A stretch of DNA of 64,000 nucleotides from Aquipseudomonas guryensis (lineage in GTDB: Bacteria > Pseudomonadota > Gammaproteobacteria > Pseudomonadales > Pseudomonadaceae). The DNA is taken from the NCBI RefSeq assembly GCF_014164785.1, contig NZ_JACJFN010000003.1, forward strand, positions 558,001-622,000, written 5' to 3'. The position numbers were made by a program, and so were the translations under genes. Under the pieces are notes generated by a model. It saw nothing but the letters and a program-made list of their open reading frames with translations. It searched no databases and was not told the DNA's origin. Numbering within the stretch: position 1 is the stretch's first letter; every line of letters starts with the position of its first letter. Positions 41,259 to 52,085 of this stretch are shown here, one piece after another.

Positions 41259-41849
41259 CTACTGCAGGTGGTCGAGCAGGGCGTGACAGCTCACGGCGAA
41301 GTGGTCGGCCAGTTCCGGCCAGGGGTTCTCCGCCAGGTTGACCAGCACGCCGAAGGCGCCGGCGGCGCGGGCGCAGTCGAGGTCGAAGCGGTAGTCGCCG
41401 ACCATCACCAGTTGCTGCGGCGCCACCTGCCATTGCCCGGCAAGCTGCAACAGGCCGCCGGGATGCGGCTTGGGCGGCGCCTCGTCACGGCCGACCACAT
41501 CCTGGCTGGCGAAGCAGTCGCCGAGGCCGATTGCCTGCAGGGTCAGCAGCGCCAGCTCGTGGGCGTTGCGGGTGAGGATGCCGAGGTGACAGTCGCGCTG
41601 CTGCAGTTCGCGCACCAGGGCCACGGCTCCCGGCGCCGGCTGCGCGGCAAGGGCCAGCTCGCGTTCGTGCTCGAGCAGCCAGGCATGCTTGGCGGCCGCC
41701 TCGTCCGCCGGCAGGGCGGCCAGGTGATGGAGGATGTCGTCGCGGGCGGGGATTTCCAGGGCGCGCTTGATCGCCTCGAAGTCATGCACGGCGATGGTCA
41801 GGGTGCCGTCCATGTCGAACACCCAGTGCCGCGCCTCGTGCAGCCTCAC
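41259..41849 (-). CDS. HAD-superfamily hydrolase
   Basis: This 196-residue phosphatase-like protein has motif I FDMDGTLT, motif II in ILTRNA, and motifs III/IV in PKPHP and VMVGDYRFDLDCARAAG. The helical cap lies between motifs I and II, as in phosphoglycolate phosphatase-like enzymes. The start is GTG at 41849, whose last two bases are part of the TesB stop codon, so translation is coupled. It is the last gene of the SagB-TesB-HAD operon. Confidence 0.88.
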   Translation of the reverse strand: MRLHEARHWVFDMDGTLTIAVHDFEAIKRALEIPARDDILHHLAALPADEAAAKHAWLLEHERELALAAQPAPGAVALVRELQQRDCHLGILTRNAHELALLTLQAIGLGDCFASQDVVGRDEAPPKPHPGGLLQLAGQWQVAPQQLVMVGDYRFDLDCARAAGAFGVLVNLAENPWPELADHFAVSCHALLDHLQ

Positions 41850-42715
41850 TTCCAGTCCTCGCGCAGGCGGGTCAGCCCCTCCTGGCAGGATGACGCCACC
41901 AACTGGCCGCTGCGATTGAAGATGCTGGCGCGGGCAAAGCCGCGGGCGTTGCCGGCCCAGGGGCTGTCCATGGCATACAGCAACCAGTCGTCCATGCGCA
42001 GGTCGGCGTGGAACCACAGGGCATGGTCGAGGCTGGCGACCTGCATGAACTTCTGGAACACCGAGACGCCGTGCGGCTGCATCGAGGTGGTCAGCAGGTT
42101 GAAGTCGCTGGCGTAGGCCAGCAGGAACTTGTGCAGCTGCGGCTCAGCCGGCAGCGTACCGGCGGCGCGGAACCAGACATACTTGACCGGCTCGCAGGGC
42201 TCGGGCGCGAAGGGATTAATGCGCGTCACCGGACGGATCTCGATCGGCTTATCGCTGGTCATGCGCTCGCGCATGCGCTCCGGGATCAGCTGTGCGACCT
42301 GGCGCGCCAGCTCGGTCTCCGAGGGCAGACCCTCCGGGCCAGGCACGTCGGGCATCGGCAGCTGGTGGCTGAAACCCTGCTCGTCGAACTGGAAGGAAGC
42401 GGCACAGGTGAAGATCGGCTGGCCCTTCTGGATCGCCGTGACCCGCCGGGTGCTGAAACTGCCGCCGTCACGCACTCGCTCGACCTGGTAGACCACCGGC
42501 AGGCTGGCATCGCCGGGGCGCAGGAAGTAGCCGTGTAGGGAGTGCACGTGGCGCGCCTCCTCGACGGTCTGGCTGGCCGCCGAAACGCACTGGCCGAGCA
42601 CCTGGCCACCGAACAGCTGACGGAAGCCGAGGTCCTGACTCAGGCCGCGAAACAGGTTTTCCTCGATCTGCTCCAGGCTCAGCAGGGCCACCAGATTTTC
42701 CAGCACTTGACTCAT
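41846..42715 (-). CDS. tesB: Acyl-CoA thioesterase II TesB
   Basis: This 289-residue double hot-dog thioesterase has an N-terminal ENLFRGLSQDLGFRQLFGGQV and FSTRRVTAIQKGQPIF with a typical hydrophobic strand. The second repeat has LLTTSMQPHG and DHALWFHADLRMDDWLLY, the latter carrying the catalytic Asp. It hydrolyses medium/long acyl-CoAs. Its start overlaps the SagB-like gene stop by four bases and its stop overlaps the HAD start. Confidence 0.93.
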   Translation of the reverse strand: MSQVLENLVALLSLEQIEENLFRGLSQDLGFRQLFGGQVLGQCVSAASQTVEEARHVHSLHGYFLRPGDASLPVVYQVERVRDGGSFSTRRVTAIQKGQPIFTCAASFQFDEQGFSHQLPMPDVPGPEGLPSETELARQVAQLIPERMRERMTSDKPIEIRPVTRINPFAPEPCEPVKYVWFRAAGTLPAEPQLHKFLLAYASDFNLLTTSMQPHGVSVFQKFMQVASLDHALWFHADLRMDDWLLYAMDSPWAGNARGFARASIFNRSGQLVASSCQEGLTRLREDWK

Positions 42716-44325
42716 GATTCCCCTCCCTCGGGGCGGCGCAATACGGGGTAAGCCGGCTGCGAGGAGAGACGCTCATCCCACACCGCGCGGCCAATGGTGA
42801 AATGGTAAAGGCTTTGCCAGCGGCTGTCGGCCAGTTCGAGCAATTCATGCACCTGATCGTCGAAGAAACAGCCGATGCCGGTGCCGGACAGGCCTGCCGC
42901 CTCGGCTTCCAGGTACAGCAGCTGGCCGATCTGCCCGCACTCCCAATACAGCCGTGGATAGTGCCAGACGCCCTCACCCAGGGCCTGGTCGAAGCGCGCC
43001 AGCATGGCCAGGGCCACGCAGCCGTCACTGGCGATGTCCTGGCCGCAGGACAGGAAGCCGGCCAGACCGCGGGCATCGCCGGTCAGCAGGCGGTATAGCG
43101 GCAGCTCGGCATGCGCGCGCTGCCAGAGGAAGTCCGCACGCAGTCCCTCTGGCTGGGCTTGCCCGTTGCCGCGCGCCAGCCAGTACAGGCCGGGTTCCAG
43201 GCCTTGTACTCGGTGGACGAACAGCAACAGGTCGACTTGTGCCGGCGCACCGGTTACCGCAAACGGCACCGGCGAGTTGTTTGGCAGCAGGCGGCGCAGC
43301 CAGGCGAACAACAGCTCGGCGTGGATGCCGCTACGGCCGTCGAAGGCCTGGGCGCTGCGCCGCCGATGCAGGATCGGCCGCAGCGGCAGGCCGGGATTGT
43401 CCGCGGCCAGCAGGCCTGCTGGCGCCGTCCACTCAGCCGGCGGCAATCCTGGAGAGCGGCACACGGCCTGCACCCGCGCCAGCTCCGGCCAATCGCGGTA
43501 GTGGCGCGACAGGCGATTGGGCTGCCCGGCCAGCTCCAGCGCGGTCAGGCCATTGAGCAGGCTGCTCGGCAACTTGAATTCGCCCGGCTGCGGCGGACCG
43601 ATCCACAGCAGGCAGTCGGCGTGTTCGGCTTCGTGGAAGCCGGGGCGATCCAGGCCGAGCAGGCCATCCAGGCGACTCTCCGCCACTGCGCGCAGCAGGC
43701 GCACCTGCCAGCCGTGGATGGCGGCGGCGATGCTGATGCACGCCAGCGCGTGGCCGAGATCGTGCTGGCAGTAGCGGTAGGCACGCTCGCCGTATTTCCA
43801 CGCCTCGCGCCAGGGGATGCTGGCCAGGCCGAGGAGGAAGCCGCCAGCCGGCAGGGCTTCGGTCAACTGAGTGGCCAGCGCGACCGGCAGCTCGGCGCGC
43901 AGTTCCAGGGCATGCTGATCCGGTGCGTAATGGGCCAGCATGCCGGCCTCATCCAGCACACCGGGCGGCAGCAGCAGGTAGGCCTCGGTCGGGTGCAGGT
44001 TGCCCGACGACGGATTGACCCGCAGCGCCCAGCGATTGCCCCCGGCCTCTTTCCAGGCCGACAGGGCCAGGCTGTCGTACAGCAGTTGCGCCAGGCTGGC
44101 GCGGTTCAACTCGGCCGGCGCGCCGAGTGGCTCGGCAAACACCGCATCGTAGCCCGGCGACTCCTCCTGCGGGCGCTGCCACAGCTCGATCAGCCGCGCT
44201 CCGGCGTAGCGGCGGAACGGCCCCGGCTGGGTCGCCCAGTCCAGTTGCCCGGGGCCAGGCGCATAGGCATCCGGGCGGTGCTTGCTGAGCTGGTGATAGG
44301 CGCGTACGGCCTGTTCGGCATCCAT
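42712..44325 (-). CDS. SagB/ThcOx-family nitroreductase-like dehydrogenase
   Basis: This 537-residue protein has two nitroreductase-type FMN domains in tandem. The first carries NPSSGNLHPTEAYLLLP and the second has HRRRSAQAFDGRSG with a C-terminal ECGQIGQLLYLEAEAAGLSGTGIGCF. SagB/ThcOx proteins oxidise azolines in RiPP biosynthesis, but many stand-alone double-domain forms have no known product. No YcaO or precursor gene is nearby. AAGGAG lies ten bases before the ATG at 44325. It overlaps tesB by four bases. Confidence 0.85.
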   Translation of the reverse strand: MDAEQAVRAYHQLSKHRPDAYAPGPGQLDWATQPGPFRRYAGARLIELWQRPQEESPGYDAVFAEPLGAPAELNRASLAQLLYDSLALSAWKEAGGNRWALRVNPSSGNLHPTEAYLLLPPGVLDEAGMLAHYAPDQHALELRAELPVALATQLTEALPAGGFLLGLASIPWREAWKYGERAYRYCQHDLGHALACISIAAAIHGWQVRLLRAVAESRLDGLLGLDRPGFHEAEHADCLLWIGPPQPGEFKLPSSLLNGLTALELAGQPNRLSRHYRDWPELARVQAVCRSPGLPPAEWTAPAGLLAADNPGLPLRPILHRRRSAQAFDGRSGIHAELLFAWLRRLLPNNSPVPFAVTGAPAQVDLLLFVHRVQGLEPGLYWLARGNGQAQPEGLRADFLWQRAHAELPLYRLLTGDARGLAGFLSCGQDIASDGCVALAMLARFDQALGEGVWHYPRLYWECGQIGQLLYLEAEAAGLSGTGIGCFFDDQVHELLELADSRWQSLYHFTIGRAVWDERLSSQPAYPVLRRPEGGES

Positions 44326-44398
44326 CGGGCGACGGCTCCTTGAGCCAGTGACAGGGCCCACAGCATACTGCCTACCGCGTGATCACGAGAGCCGCCCG

Positions 44399-45316
44399 AT
44401 GTACCTGCCGCTGGTCTACCACGACGACTACAGCCCGCCTTTCCCGGCCGGCCACCGCTTCCCCATGGAGAAGTTCCGTCTGCTGCGCGATCACCTGGTG
44501 GACAGCGGCCTGACCACCGACGCCGAGCTGCAGCGCCCCGAAATCTGCCCGCCCGAGGTGCTGGCCCTGGCTCACTGTCCGGCCTATATCGAGCGTTTTC
44601 TCGCCGGCGAGCTGACCGCGCAGGAGCAGCGCCGCCTTGGCCTGCCCTGGAGTCCAGCGCTGGCCCGGCGCACCGTGCGCGCGGTGGGCGGCTCGCTGCT
44701 GGCCGCCGAGCTGGCGCTGCAGCACGGCATCGCCTGCCATCTGGCCGGCGGCACCCACCACGCCCACTTCGACCACGCCTCCGGCTTCTGCATCTTCAAT
44801 GACCTGGCGGTGGTGGCCCTGCATCTGCTGGAAAGCGGCCAGGCCGGGCGCGTGCTGATCTTCGACTGCGACGTACACCAGGGCGACGGCAGCGCGCGTA
44901 TCCTGGAACAGGTGCCCGATGCCATCACCGTATCGCTGCACTGCGAGAAGAACTTCCCGGCACGCAAGGCAGTCAGCGACTGGGACATCGGCCTACCGAT
45001 CGGCATGGGCGACGCCGCCTACCTCAAGGTGGTCAACGACAGCCTCGGCTACCTGCTGGCCCTCTACCAGCCGGATATCGTGCTGTACGACGCCGGCGTC
45101 GACGTGCACCGCGACGATGCCCTCGGCTACCTGCAACTGACCGACGCAGGCATCGCCGCCCGTGACGAAGCGGTGCTGCGCCATTGCCTGGAGCGCGAGA
45201 TCCCGGTGGTCGGCCTGATCGGCGGCGGCTACGACAAGGACCGCGCCGCCCTGGCGCGCCGCCACGGCATCCTCCACCACAGCGCGGCGCGGGTGCTGCA
45301 GGCGCTGCGGGCCTGA
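44399..45316 (+). CDS. Histone-deacetylase-like amidohydrolase
   Basis: This 305-residue arginase-deacetylase-fold enzyme has GGTHHAHFDHASGFCIFNDL (tandem catalytic His), DCDVHQGDGSA (zinc ligands Asp and His) and YDAGVDVHRDDALGY (third ligand Asp). Bacterial homologues deacetylate polyamines, acetoin-related or small amide substrates. The ATG at 44399 has GAGAG upstream. It diverges from the SagB operon with a 73-bp gap. Confidence 0.9.
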   Translation: MYLPLVYHDDYSPPFPAGHRFPMEKFRLLRDHLVDSGLTTDAELQRPEICPPEVLALAHCPAYIERFLAGELTAQEQRRLGLPWSPALARRTVRAVGGSLLAAELALQHGIACHLAGGTHHAHFDHASGFCIFNDLAVVALHLLESGQAGRVLIFDCDVHQGDGSARILEQVPDAITVSLHCEKNFPARKAVSDWDIGLPIGMGDAAYLKVVNDSLGYLLALYQPDIVLYDAGVDVHRDDALGYLQLTDAGIAARDEAVLRHCLEREIPVVGLIGGGYDKDRAALARRHGILHHSAARVLQALRA

Positions 45317-45383
45317 CCTTCGCGGCTAGCCGCCGCAGGGCCGGCATTGCTAGGATCGCCGCCTCACCGACAGGATGTTGCCC

Positions 45384-45842
45384 ATGCAAGCCCAGCCCAC
45401 CACCGCCCAACACGTCTACTGCCGTTACTGTGGCACGGCCATTGGCCGGCTGGACAACCACTGCCCGGCCTGCAACGCCGGGCAAAACCTCAAGCCGCGC
45501 AACCAGATAGTCGCTGGCCTGCTCGCCCTGTTTCTCGGCGGCCTGGGCATGCACCGCTTCTACCTGGGCCAGTGGTGGGGCCTGTTCTACCTGTTGCTGA
45601 GCTGGAGCGGCATTCCCATGCTGGTCGCCCTTGTGGAGGCGATCAGCTTCCTGGCGACCGACAAGGACGCCTGGAAAGAACGCTACGGCCATACCGATGG
45701 CAGCAGCTGGTTGATCGCCATCGTCAGCGTCGGCCTGCTGCTCGTCGCCGTTGCGCTGCTCCTGGCCCTCATGATCGTGGCCCTGAGCGATCCCGCCGCG
45801 CCCATCGACTTCAACGAGCTGCTGCTGGAGCGGCCGGACTGA
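45384..45842 (+). CDS. TM2-domain protein with N-terminal zinc ribbon
   Basis: This 152-residue protein begins with a zinc-ribbon-like YCRYCGTAIGRLDNHCPACN (four Cys), followed by the TM2 fold: LLALFLGGLGMHRFYLGQWW, then two helices. The last third is another helix and an acidic tail. Function is unknown. AGGA at 45372 favours the ATG at 45384 over the one at 45375. Confidence 0.82.
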   Translation: MQAQPTTAQHVYCRYCGTAIGRLDNHCPACNAGQNLKPRNQIVAGLLALFLGGLGMHRFYLGQWWGLFYLLLSWSGIPMLVALVEAISFLATDKDAWKERYGHTDGSSWLIAIVSVGLLLVAVALLLALMIVALSDPAAPIDFNELLLERPD

Positions 45843-45903
45843 CGCAGGCGCCAGCCGGTTGCTGATGTAGAATCGCCACCTCAATCGCCGCTCGTCACTC
45901 TCC

Positions 45904-47154
45904 ATGCCTGCAGTTACGCCTCCGCAATCGCCCACAGTCGCCATCATCGGTGGCGGCCCTGCCGGGCTGATGGCCGCCGAAGTGCTGGCCAATGCCGGCG
46001 TGCGGGTTGAGCTGTACGACGCCATGCCCTCGCTGGGGCGCAAGTTTCTCCTGGCCGGGGTCGGCGGGATGAACATCACCCACGCCGAACCGAAAGCGGC
46101 GTTCCTCGGTCGCTACCGCGAGCGCCGCGAGGAAGTCGCCGGCCTGCTCGCCGACTTCGATGCCGACAGTCTGCGCGCCTGGATCCATGGCCTGGGCATC
46201 GACACCTTCGTCGGCACCTCCGGCCGTGTGTTCCCCAGCGACATGAAGGCCGCACCGCTGCTGCGCGCCTGGCTCAAGCGCCTGCGTGAGACCGGCGTGC
46301 GCCTGCACACGCGCAGCCGCTGGCTGGGCTGGAACGCCGATGGCAGCCTGCGCCTGCAGACCAGCGAGGGTGAACAGGCCATCCAAGCCGATGCCTGCGT
46401 GCTGGCCCTGGGCGGCGGCAGTTGGGCGCGCCTGGGGTCGGATGGCGCCTGGGTGCCGCTGCTGGAACAGCGCGGGGTGCACATCGCCCCCCTGCAGCCG
46501 GCCAACTGCGGTTTCGAGGTGGCGGGCTGGAGCGCCCTGCTGCGTGACAAGTTCGCCGGCGCCCCGCTGAAGAACGTAACCCTGGCCCTGGCCGACGAGG
46601 CGCCGCGGCGTGGCGAATTCATCCTCACCGCCGTCGGCGTGGAAGGCAGCCTGGTCTATGCCCTCTCAGCCGCCATCCGCGAGCAGATCGAGCAGACCGG
46701 CAGCGCCACCCTGCACCTCGACCTGCAGCCGGATCGCTCGCTGGAGAAGGTCAGCCAGTTGCTGGCCAAGCCGCGCGGCTCGCGCTCCATGGCCAAGCAC
46801 CTGCATAACCAGTTGGGACTCGACGGGGTCAAGGCCGCGCTGCTACGCGAGCTGACCAGCGCCGCGCAATTCGCCGAACCGGGCCTGCTGGCGGCGGCGA
46901 TCAAGGCCCTGCCGCTGACCCTGCTGCGCCCGCGGCCGCTGGACGAGGCGATCAGCAGCGCCGGCGGCGTGCCGTTCGAGCAACTGGATGCGAACCTGAT
47001 GCTGCACCAGCTGCCCAGCGTATTCTGCGCCGGCGAGATGCTCGACTGGGAAGCGCCGACCGGCGGCTACCTGCTTACCGCCTGCTTCGCTAGTGGCCGT
47101 GCAGCCGGGCTTGGCGCCCTGGCCTGGCTGCAAACGCGCAACCTTCCTCGGTAG
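45904..47154 (+). CDS. HI0933/YhiN-type FAD-dependent oxidoreductase (TIGR03862-like)
   Basis: This 416-residue flavoprotein has the FAD motif IIGGGPAGLMAAEVLANAG, GGMNITHAEPK, SGRVFPSDMKAAPLL and the C-terminal FCAGEMLDWEAPTGGYLLTA. All are typical of the HI0933 group, with the shorter TIGR03862 pattern. A redox partner or tRNA/lipid role is unproven. It is a single gene, followed by repetitive hairpins and a bidirectional terminator. Confidence 0.88.
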   Translation: MPAVTPPQSPTVAIIGGGPAGLMAAEVLANAGVRVELYDAMPSLGRKFLLAGVGGMNITHAEPKAAFLGRYRERREEVAGLLADFDADSLRAWIHGLGIDTFVGTSGRVFPSDMKAAPLLRAWLKRLRETGVRLHTRSRWLGWNADGSLRLQTSEGEQAIQADACVLALGGGSWARLGSDGAWVPLLEQRGVHIAPLQPANCGFEVAGWSALLRDKFAGAPLKNVTLALADEAPRRGEFILTAVGVEGSLVYALSAAIREQIEQTGSATLHLDLQPDRSLEKVSQLLAKPRGSRSMAKHLHNQLGLDGVKAALLRELTSAAQFAEPGLLAAAIKALPLTLLRPRPLDEAISSAGGVPFEQLDANLMLHQLPSVFCAGEMLDWEAPTGGYLLTACFASGRAAGLGALAWLQTRNLPR

Positions 47155-47188
47155 GAGCAAGCTCCTATATCCGTGGCACCCTTGCCGA

Positions 47189-47286
47189 GGGTTCCCACGC
47201 TCCCGCGTGGGAACCCGATCCGGGGACGCTCCGCGTCCCGCAGACGCAGAGCATCTGGAACTGCGTTCCCAAGCAGAGCGTGGGAA
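47189..47286. repeat. Cluster of GTTCCCACGC-type hairpins
   Basis: Three successive inverted repeats are present: GTTCCCACGC/GCGTGGGAAC (47191-47214), GGGACGC/GCGTCCC (47223-47239) and GTTCCCA..TGGGAA (47265-47286). A short AGGAGCAAGCTCCT hairpin precedes them at 47153. GTTCCCACGC repeats of this sort are dispersed in many Pseudomonas genomes. No gene is here. Confidence 0.7.
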
Positions 47287-47317
47287 GGATCAGCCGGTCA
47301 CCATTCATATCGCCCAT

Positions 47318-47346
47318 AAAAAAGCCCGGCATCTGCCGGGCTTTTT
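47318..47346. terminator. Bidirectional terminator between the flavoprotein and TolC-like genes
   Basis: Six A residues, GCCCGGC (47324-47330), loop ATCT, GCCGGGC (47335-47341) and five T residues form a textbook intrinsic terminator usable from both strands. It lies 14 bp from the TolC-like stop. Confidence 0.9.
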
Positions 47347-47359
47347 GCTTGCGCGTTAC

Positions 47360-48802
47360 TCAGTACTCGGGGTTGCCGTTTAGCTGAGCTTCGGCGGCCT
47401 TGGCCAGGTCCGGCGGCAGGAAATCCTGGTCCGGGTTGTAGTCCGGCTTGAGGAAGCTGGACAGCGCATCCAGATCGGACGGTGCCAGGGTGCCGGCGGC
47501 CTGCTTCAGGCGCAGGTTGTTGAGGATGTAGTCGTAGCGCGCATCGTTGTAGTTACGTACCGAGCTGTACAGCTGACGCTGGGCATCGAGCACATCGACG
47601 ATGTTGCGGGTCCCGACCTGATAGCCGATTTCGGTGGCTTCCAGGGCGCTCTGGTTGGAGATGATCGACTGCTTGCGCGCCTGCACGGTTTCCACGTCGG
47701 TGTTCACCGCGCGGTGCAGGTTGCGGGTGTTCTCGACGATCTGCCGACGCAGGCTTTCGCGCTCCTGTTCGGTCTGCGTCAGGGTCTGATAGGCCTCGCG
47801 TACTTGCGAACTGGTCAGGCCACCGCTGTAGATCGGGATATTCAGCTGCAGACCAATGGTGGTCTGCTCGGCATCGCCGTCGTAGATGGACAGCGTATCG
47901 TTGTTGCTGAAGCCAAGATTATCGTTGTCGCCCTTCTGGTATTGCGCCACGGCGTCGAGGGTCGGCGCATGGCCGGACTTGCGCTGACGCAGGGTTTCCT
48001 CGGCCGCATCCACTGCATAGTTGCTGGACTGCAGGTTGAGGTTCTGCTGGGCGGCGGTATCGACCCAGGCCTTGGCATCGTTCGGCACCGGCACCAGGAT
48101 CGGCAGGGTGTGCTGGATACCTTCAATGGCGGAGTATTCGTTGTTGGTCAGGGTGACCAGGGCCTGGAACGCGTCCTGCACATTGCGCTGGGCAATGATA
48201 CGGTTGGCGCGGGCGGTGTCATAGCCGGCCTGGGCTTCGAGCACGTCGGTCTTGTCCGACAGGCCGACGTCGAAGCGCTCGTTGGCCTGATCCAGCTGGC
48301 GCTTGAACGCCGCTTCTTCGGCCTTGGTCGAGGCCAGGTTGTCCTGAGCGCGCAGCACGGCGAAGTAAGTCTCGGCACTCTGCAGAATCAGGTTCTGCTC
48401 AGTGGCCGACAAAGCCAGGCTGGCCTGCTCGTTGGTGGCCTTGGCCGCCTGGTACTGGAACCAGCGGTCGGCACGGAACAGCGGCTGGCTCAGGCTGGCG
48501 CGGTAGGAAGTGCCGCTGCGCGAGGCGTCCAGTTCACCGATGCGGCGATCGACCTTGGTGTCGGTGTTGGTCATGTCGGCGCCAGCGGACAGGTTCGGCA
48601 GCAGGCCGGCACGGGCCTGCGGTACCACTTCGCTGATGGCGCCGTAGTTGGCGCGGGCGGCGGCCAGGTCGGCGTTGTTCTTCACCGCCTCGTTGTACAC
48701 GGTCACCAGACCGGTTTTGCTGCCAGCCGGGGCGTCAGCGGCCCAGGCCATTCCGGATGCGGCGGAAGCTACTGCGAGCGCCAGAGAGAGTCTGCGTAGC
48801 AT
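47360..48802 (-). CDS. tolC: TolC-family outer-membrane efflux channel
   Basis: This 480-residue protein has a signal peptide (MLRRLSLALAVASAASGMAWA) and two outer-membrane-factor repeats. EAVKNNADLAAARANY and AVDAAEETLRQRKSGHAPTLD start the helical hairpins, and ETEIGYQVGTRNIVDVLDAQRQLY-like text is in the second half. It forms the export duct for RND and type I systems. AGGA six bases before the ATG at 48802 is preferred to a TTG two codons earlier. It corresponds in place to PA4974, divergent from thiC. Confidence 0.9.
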   Translation of the reverse strand: MLRRLSLALAVASAASGMAWAADAPAGSKTGLVTVYNEAVKNNADLAAARANYGAISEVVPQARAGLLPNLSAGADMTNTDTKVDRRIGELDASRSGTSYRASLSQPLFRADRWFQYQAAKATNEQASLALSATEQNLILQSAETYFAVLRAQDNLASTKAEEAAFKRQLDQANERFDVGLSDKTDVLEAQAGYDTARANRIIAQRNVQDAFQALVTLTNNEYSAIEGIQHTLPILVPVPNDAKAWVDTAAQQNLNLQSSNYAVDAAEETLRQRKSGHAPTLDAVAQYQKGDNDNLGFSNNDTLSIYDGDAEQTTIGLQLNIPIYSGGLTSSQVREAYQTLTQTEQERESLRRQIVENTRNLHRAVNTDVETVQARKQSIISNQSALEATEIGYQVGTRNIVDVLDAQRQLYSSVRNYNDARYDYILNNLRLKQAAGTLAPSDLDALSSFLKPDYNPDQDFLPPDLAKAAEAQLNGNPEY

Positions 48803-48987
48803 GATCAATCCTAGATACGAGTGAATCGGGCAAGGCTAAGGGGGCAGCCCGCAGTGGTCAAGGCACAGCAGGCACGACGATAGCCTAGTTTGCAATAAGC
48901 TTTGTTGCCGGCTTGCAACAATACTCTACCAGCCGGTTCAGTTTATCTTTTTTTCACACCCATCAGCCCATTCATGCGACCAGCACG

Positions 48988-49017
48988 TTGGTGTTCTCGC
49001 CGCCGCTTGATTAGACT
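48988..49017 (+). promoter_or_regulatory. Probable sigma-70 promoter of thiC
   Basis: TTGGTG (48988-48993) and TAGACT (49012-49017) are separated by 18 bases. The expected start near 49025 would begin the transcript right at the 5' arm of the TPP riboswitch. The rest of the 48803-48987 gap to the TolC-like gene is AT-richer and holds no gene. Confidence 0.5.
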
Positions 49018-49026
49018 GCTGGCTGT

Positions 49027-51102
<2,076 letters not shown>

Positions 51103-51119
51103 CCCTGTCGTAGCGATGC

Positions 51120-51157
51120 AAAAAACCGGAGCCTGCGTCAGCGGCTCCGGTTTTTTT
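51120..51157 (+). terminator. Rho-independent terminator of thiC
   Basis: CCGGAGCC (51126-51133) and GGCTCCGG (51143-51150) form a perfect stem, preceded by an A tract and followed by seven T residues. Confidence 0.92.
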
Positions 51158-51175
51158 ATGCCGGCTTGAACTCGA

Positions 51176-51922
51176 TCAACCGCGCCCCGGGAAATAAAAC
51201 GGCTTGAGGATGCCGTTCAGCCGCGGATAGGGAATACGCAGCTCCGGGTGGCCGCTGCTGTAGGGAGCAATGCGCGCCACCTCGTACTTGAGCATCACCG
51301 CGCCGAAGGTCAGGGCGATGTTGTCGGTGCGCTCAAATGGCCAGCTGGCCTGGTAGTCGAGGTCCTGATCGAGGCCGTTGGCCTTGAGCCAGGCCTGGTG
51401 CGCCAGCTCGGCGGCCTGCCAGAAGGCCGGCTCTTCGCCGGGCAGCAGCATGTCCTGCAGGCTGAGCACGCGCTTGAGCCGGCGGTCGTAGTTCAGGTAG
51501 GCGCGCCCGGGGATGCCATGGGCGCCGCCGGTGAAGCGGTAGCTGGACAGCTCGATGATCAGCAGACGGCCATGCTGCTGCAACACCTTGGCCTGCAGGT
51601 AGCTGCTCCAGCCCGGTTTGGCCGTGGCCAGGAAGTCGCGTTCATAGCTGGCCAGCGAGCTCGGCGGCGGGTCGCCCGGCAGCTCGATGGTCAGCCCGAG
51701 CAGCTCGCGTTCGATCTGGGCCTGCAGCTCGGGGAGGTCCTTGGGCAACTGCAGGTCGATATTCACCAGCGGGCAGTCGCCGCCCGTGCAACCCGGCGCG
51801 CGATGCTCCCAGGCCTCACGGCTGGTGGCCAGGGGTTGGCTGTCACGTGCCGGCAGCAGGCCCTGGCAACCGGCGAGGAACAGAGTGAGGGCCAGCAGAC
51901 TGGCAACGGCGATGGGGCGCAT
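51176..51922 (-). CDS. DUF3298-type lipoprotein (RsiV-like domain)
   Basis: This 248-residue lipoprotein has a signal and lipobox LTLFLAGC. The mature part matches the DUF4163/DUF3298 arrangement: ASYERDFLATAKPG, then SSYRFTGGAHGIPGRAYLNYD, then RVLSLQDMLLPGEEPAFWQAA and a C-terminal VARIAPYSSGHPELRIPY. In RsiV this fold binds lysozyme; many Gram-negative lipoproteins share it with unknown function. AAGGA six bases before the ATG at 51922 fixes the start. It is convergent with thiC and probably equivalent to PA4972. Confidence 0.8.
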   Translation of the reverse strand: MRPIAVASLLALTLFLAGCQGLLPARDSQPLATSREAWEHRAPGCTGGDCPLVNIDLQLPKDLPELQAQIERELLGLTIELPGDPPPSSLASYERDFLATAKPGWSSYLQAKVLQQHGRLLIIELSSYRFTGGAHGIPGRAYLNYDRRLKRVLSLQDMLLPGEEPAFWQAAELAHQAWLKANGLDQDLDYQASWPFERTDNIALTFGAVMLKYEVARIAPYSSGHPELRIPYPRLNGILKPFYFPGRG

Positions 51923-52085
51923 GGGCATTCCTTGGGCGACAACAACGGGCAGTTCGACTGTGCATGCCGCCCGGTGTTCCCGGCGGCACGGGCGCCATTG
52001 TCGCCGCCCGCGCCCTTCCCTCCAAGCCCGACAGCTTTCCCCTACCGAAACAGGAAGGGGATGATTGCCCGCACTATGTGGCAGC

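Noticed and set aside
42712-44325. SagB-like gene as part of an azoline RiPP cluster
   Set aside because: No YcaO, SagC-type protein or precursor peptide gene was found nearby, and the ThiF-like gene is 14 kb away in another operon.
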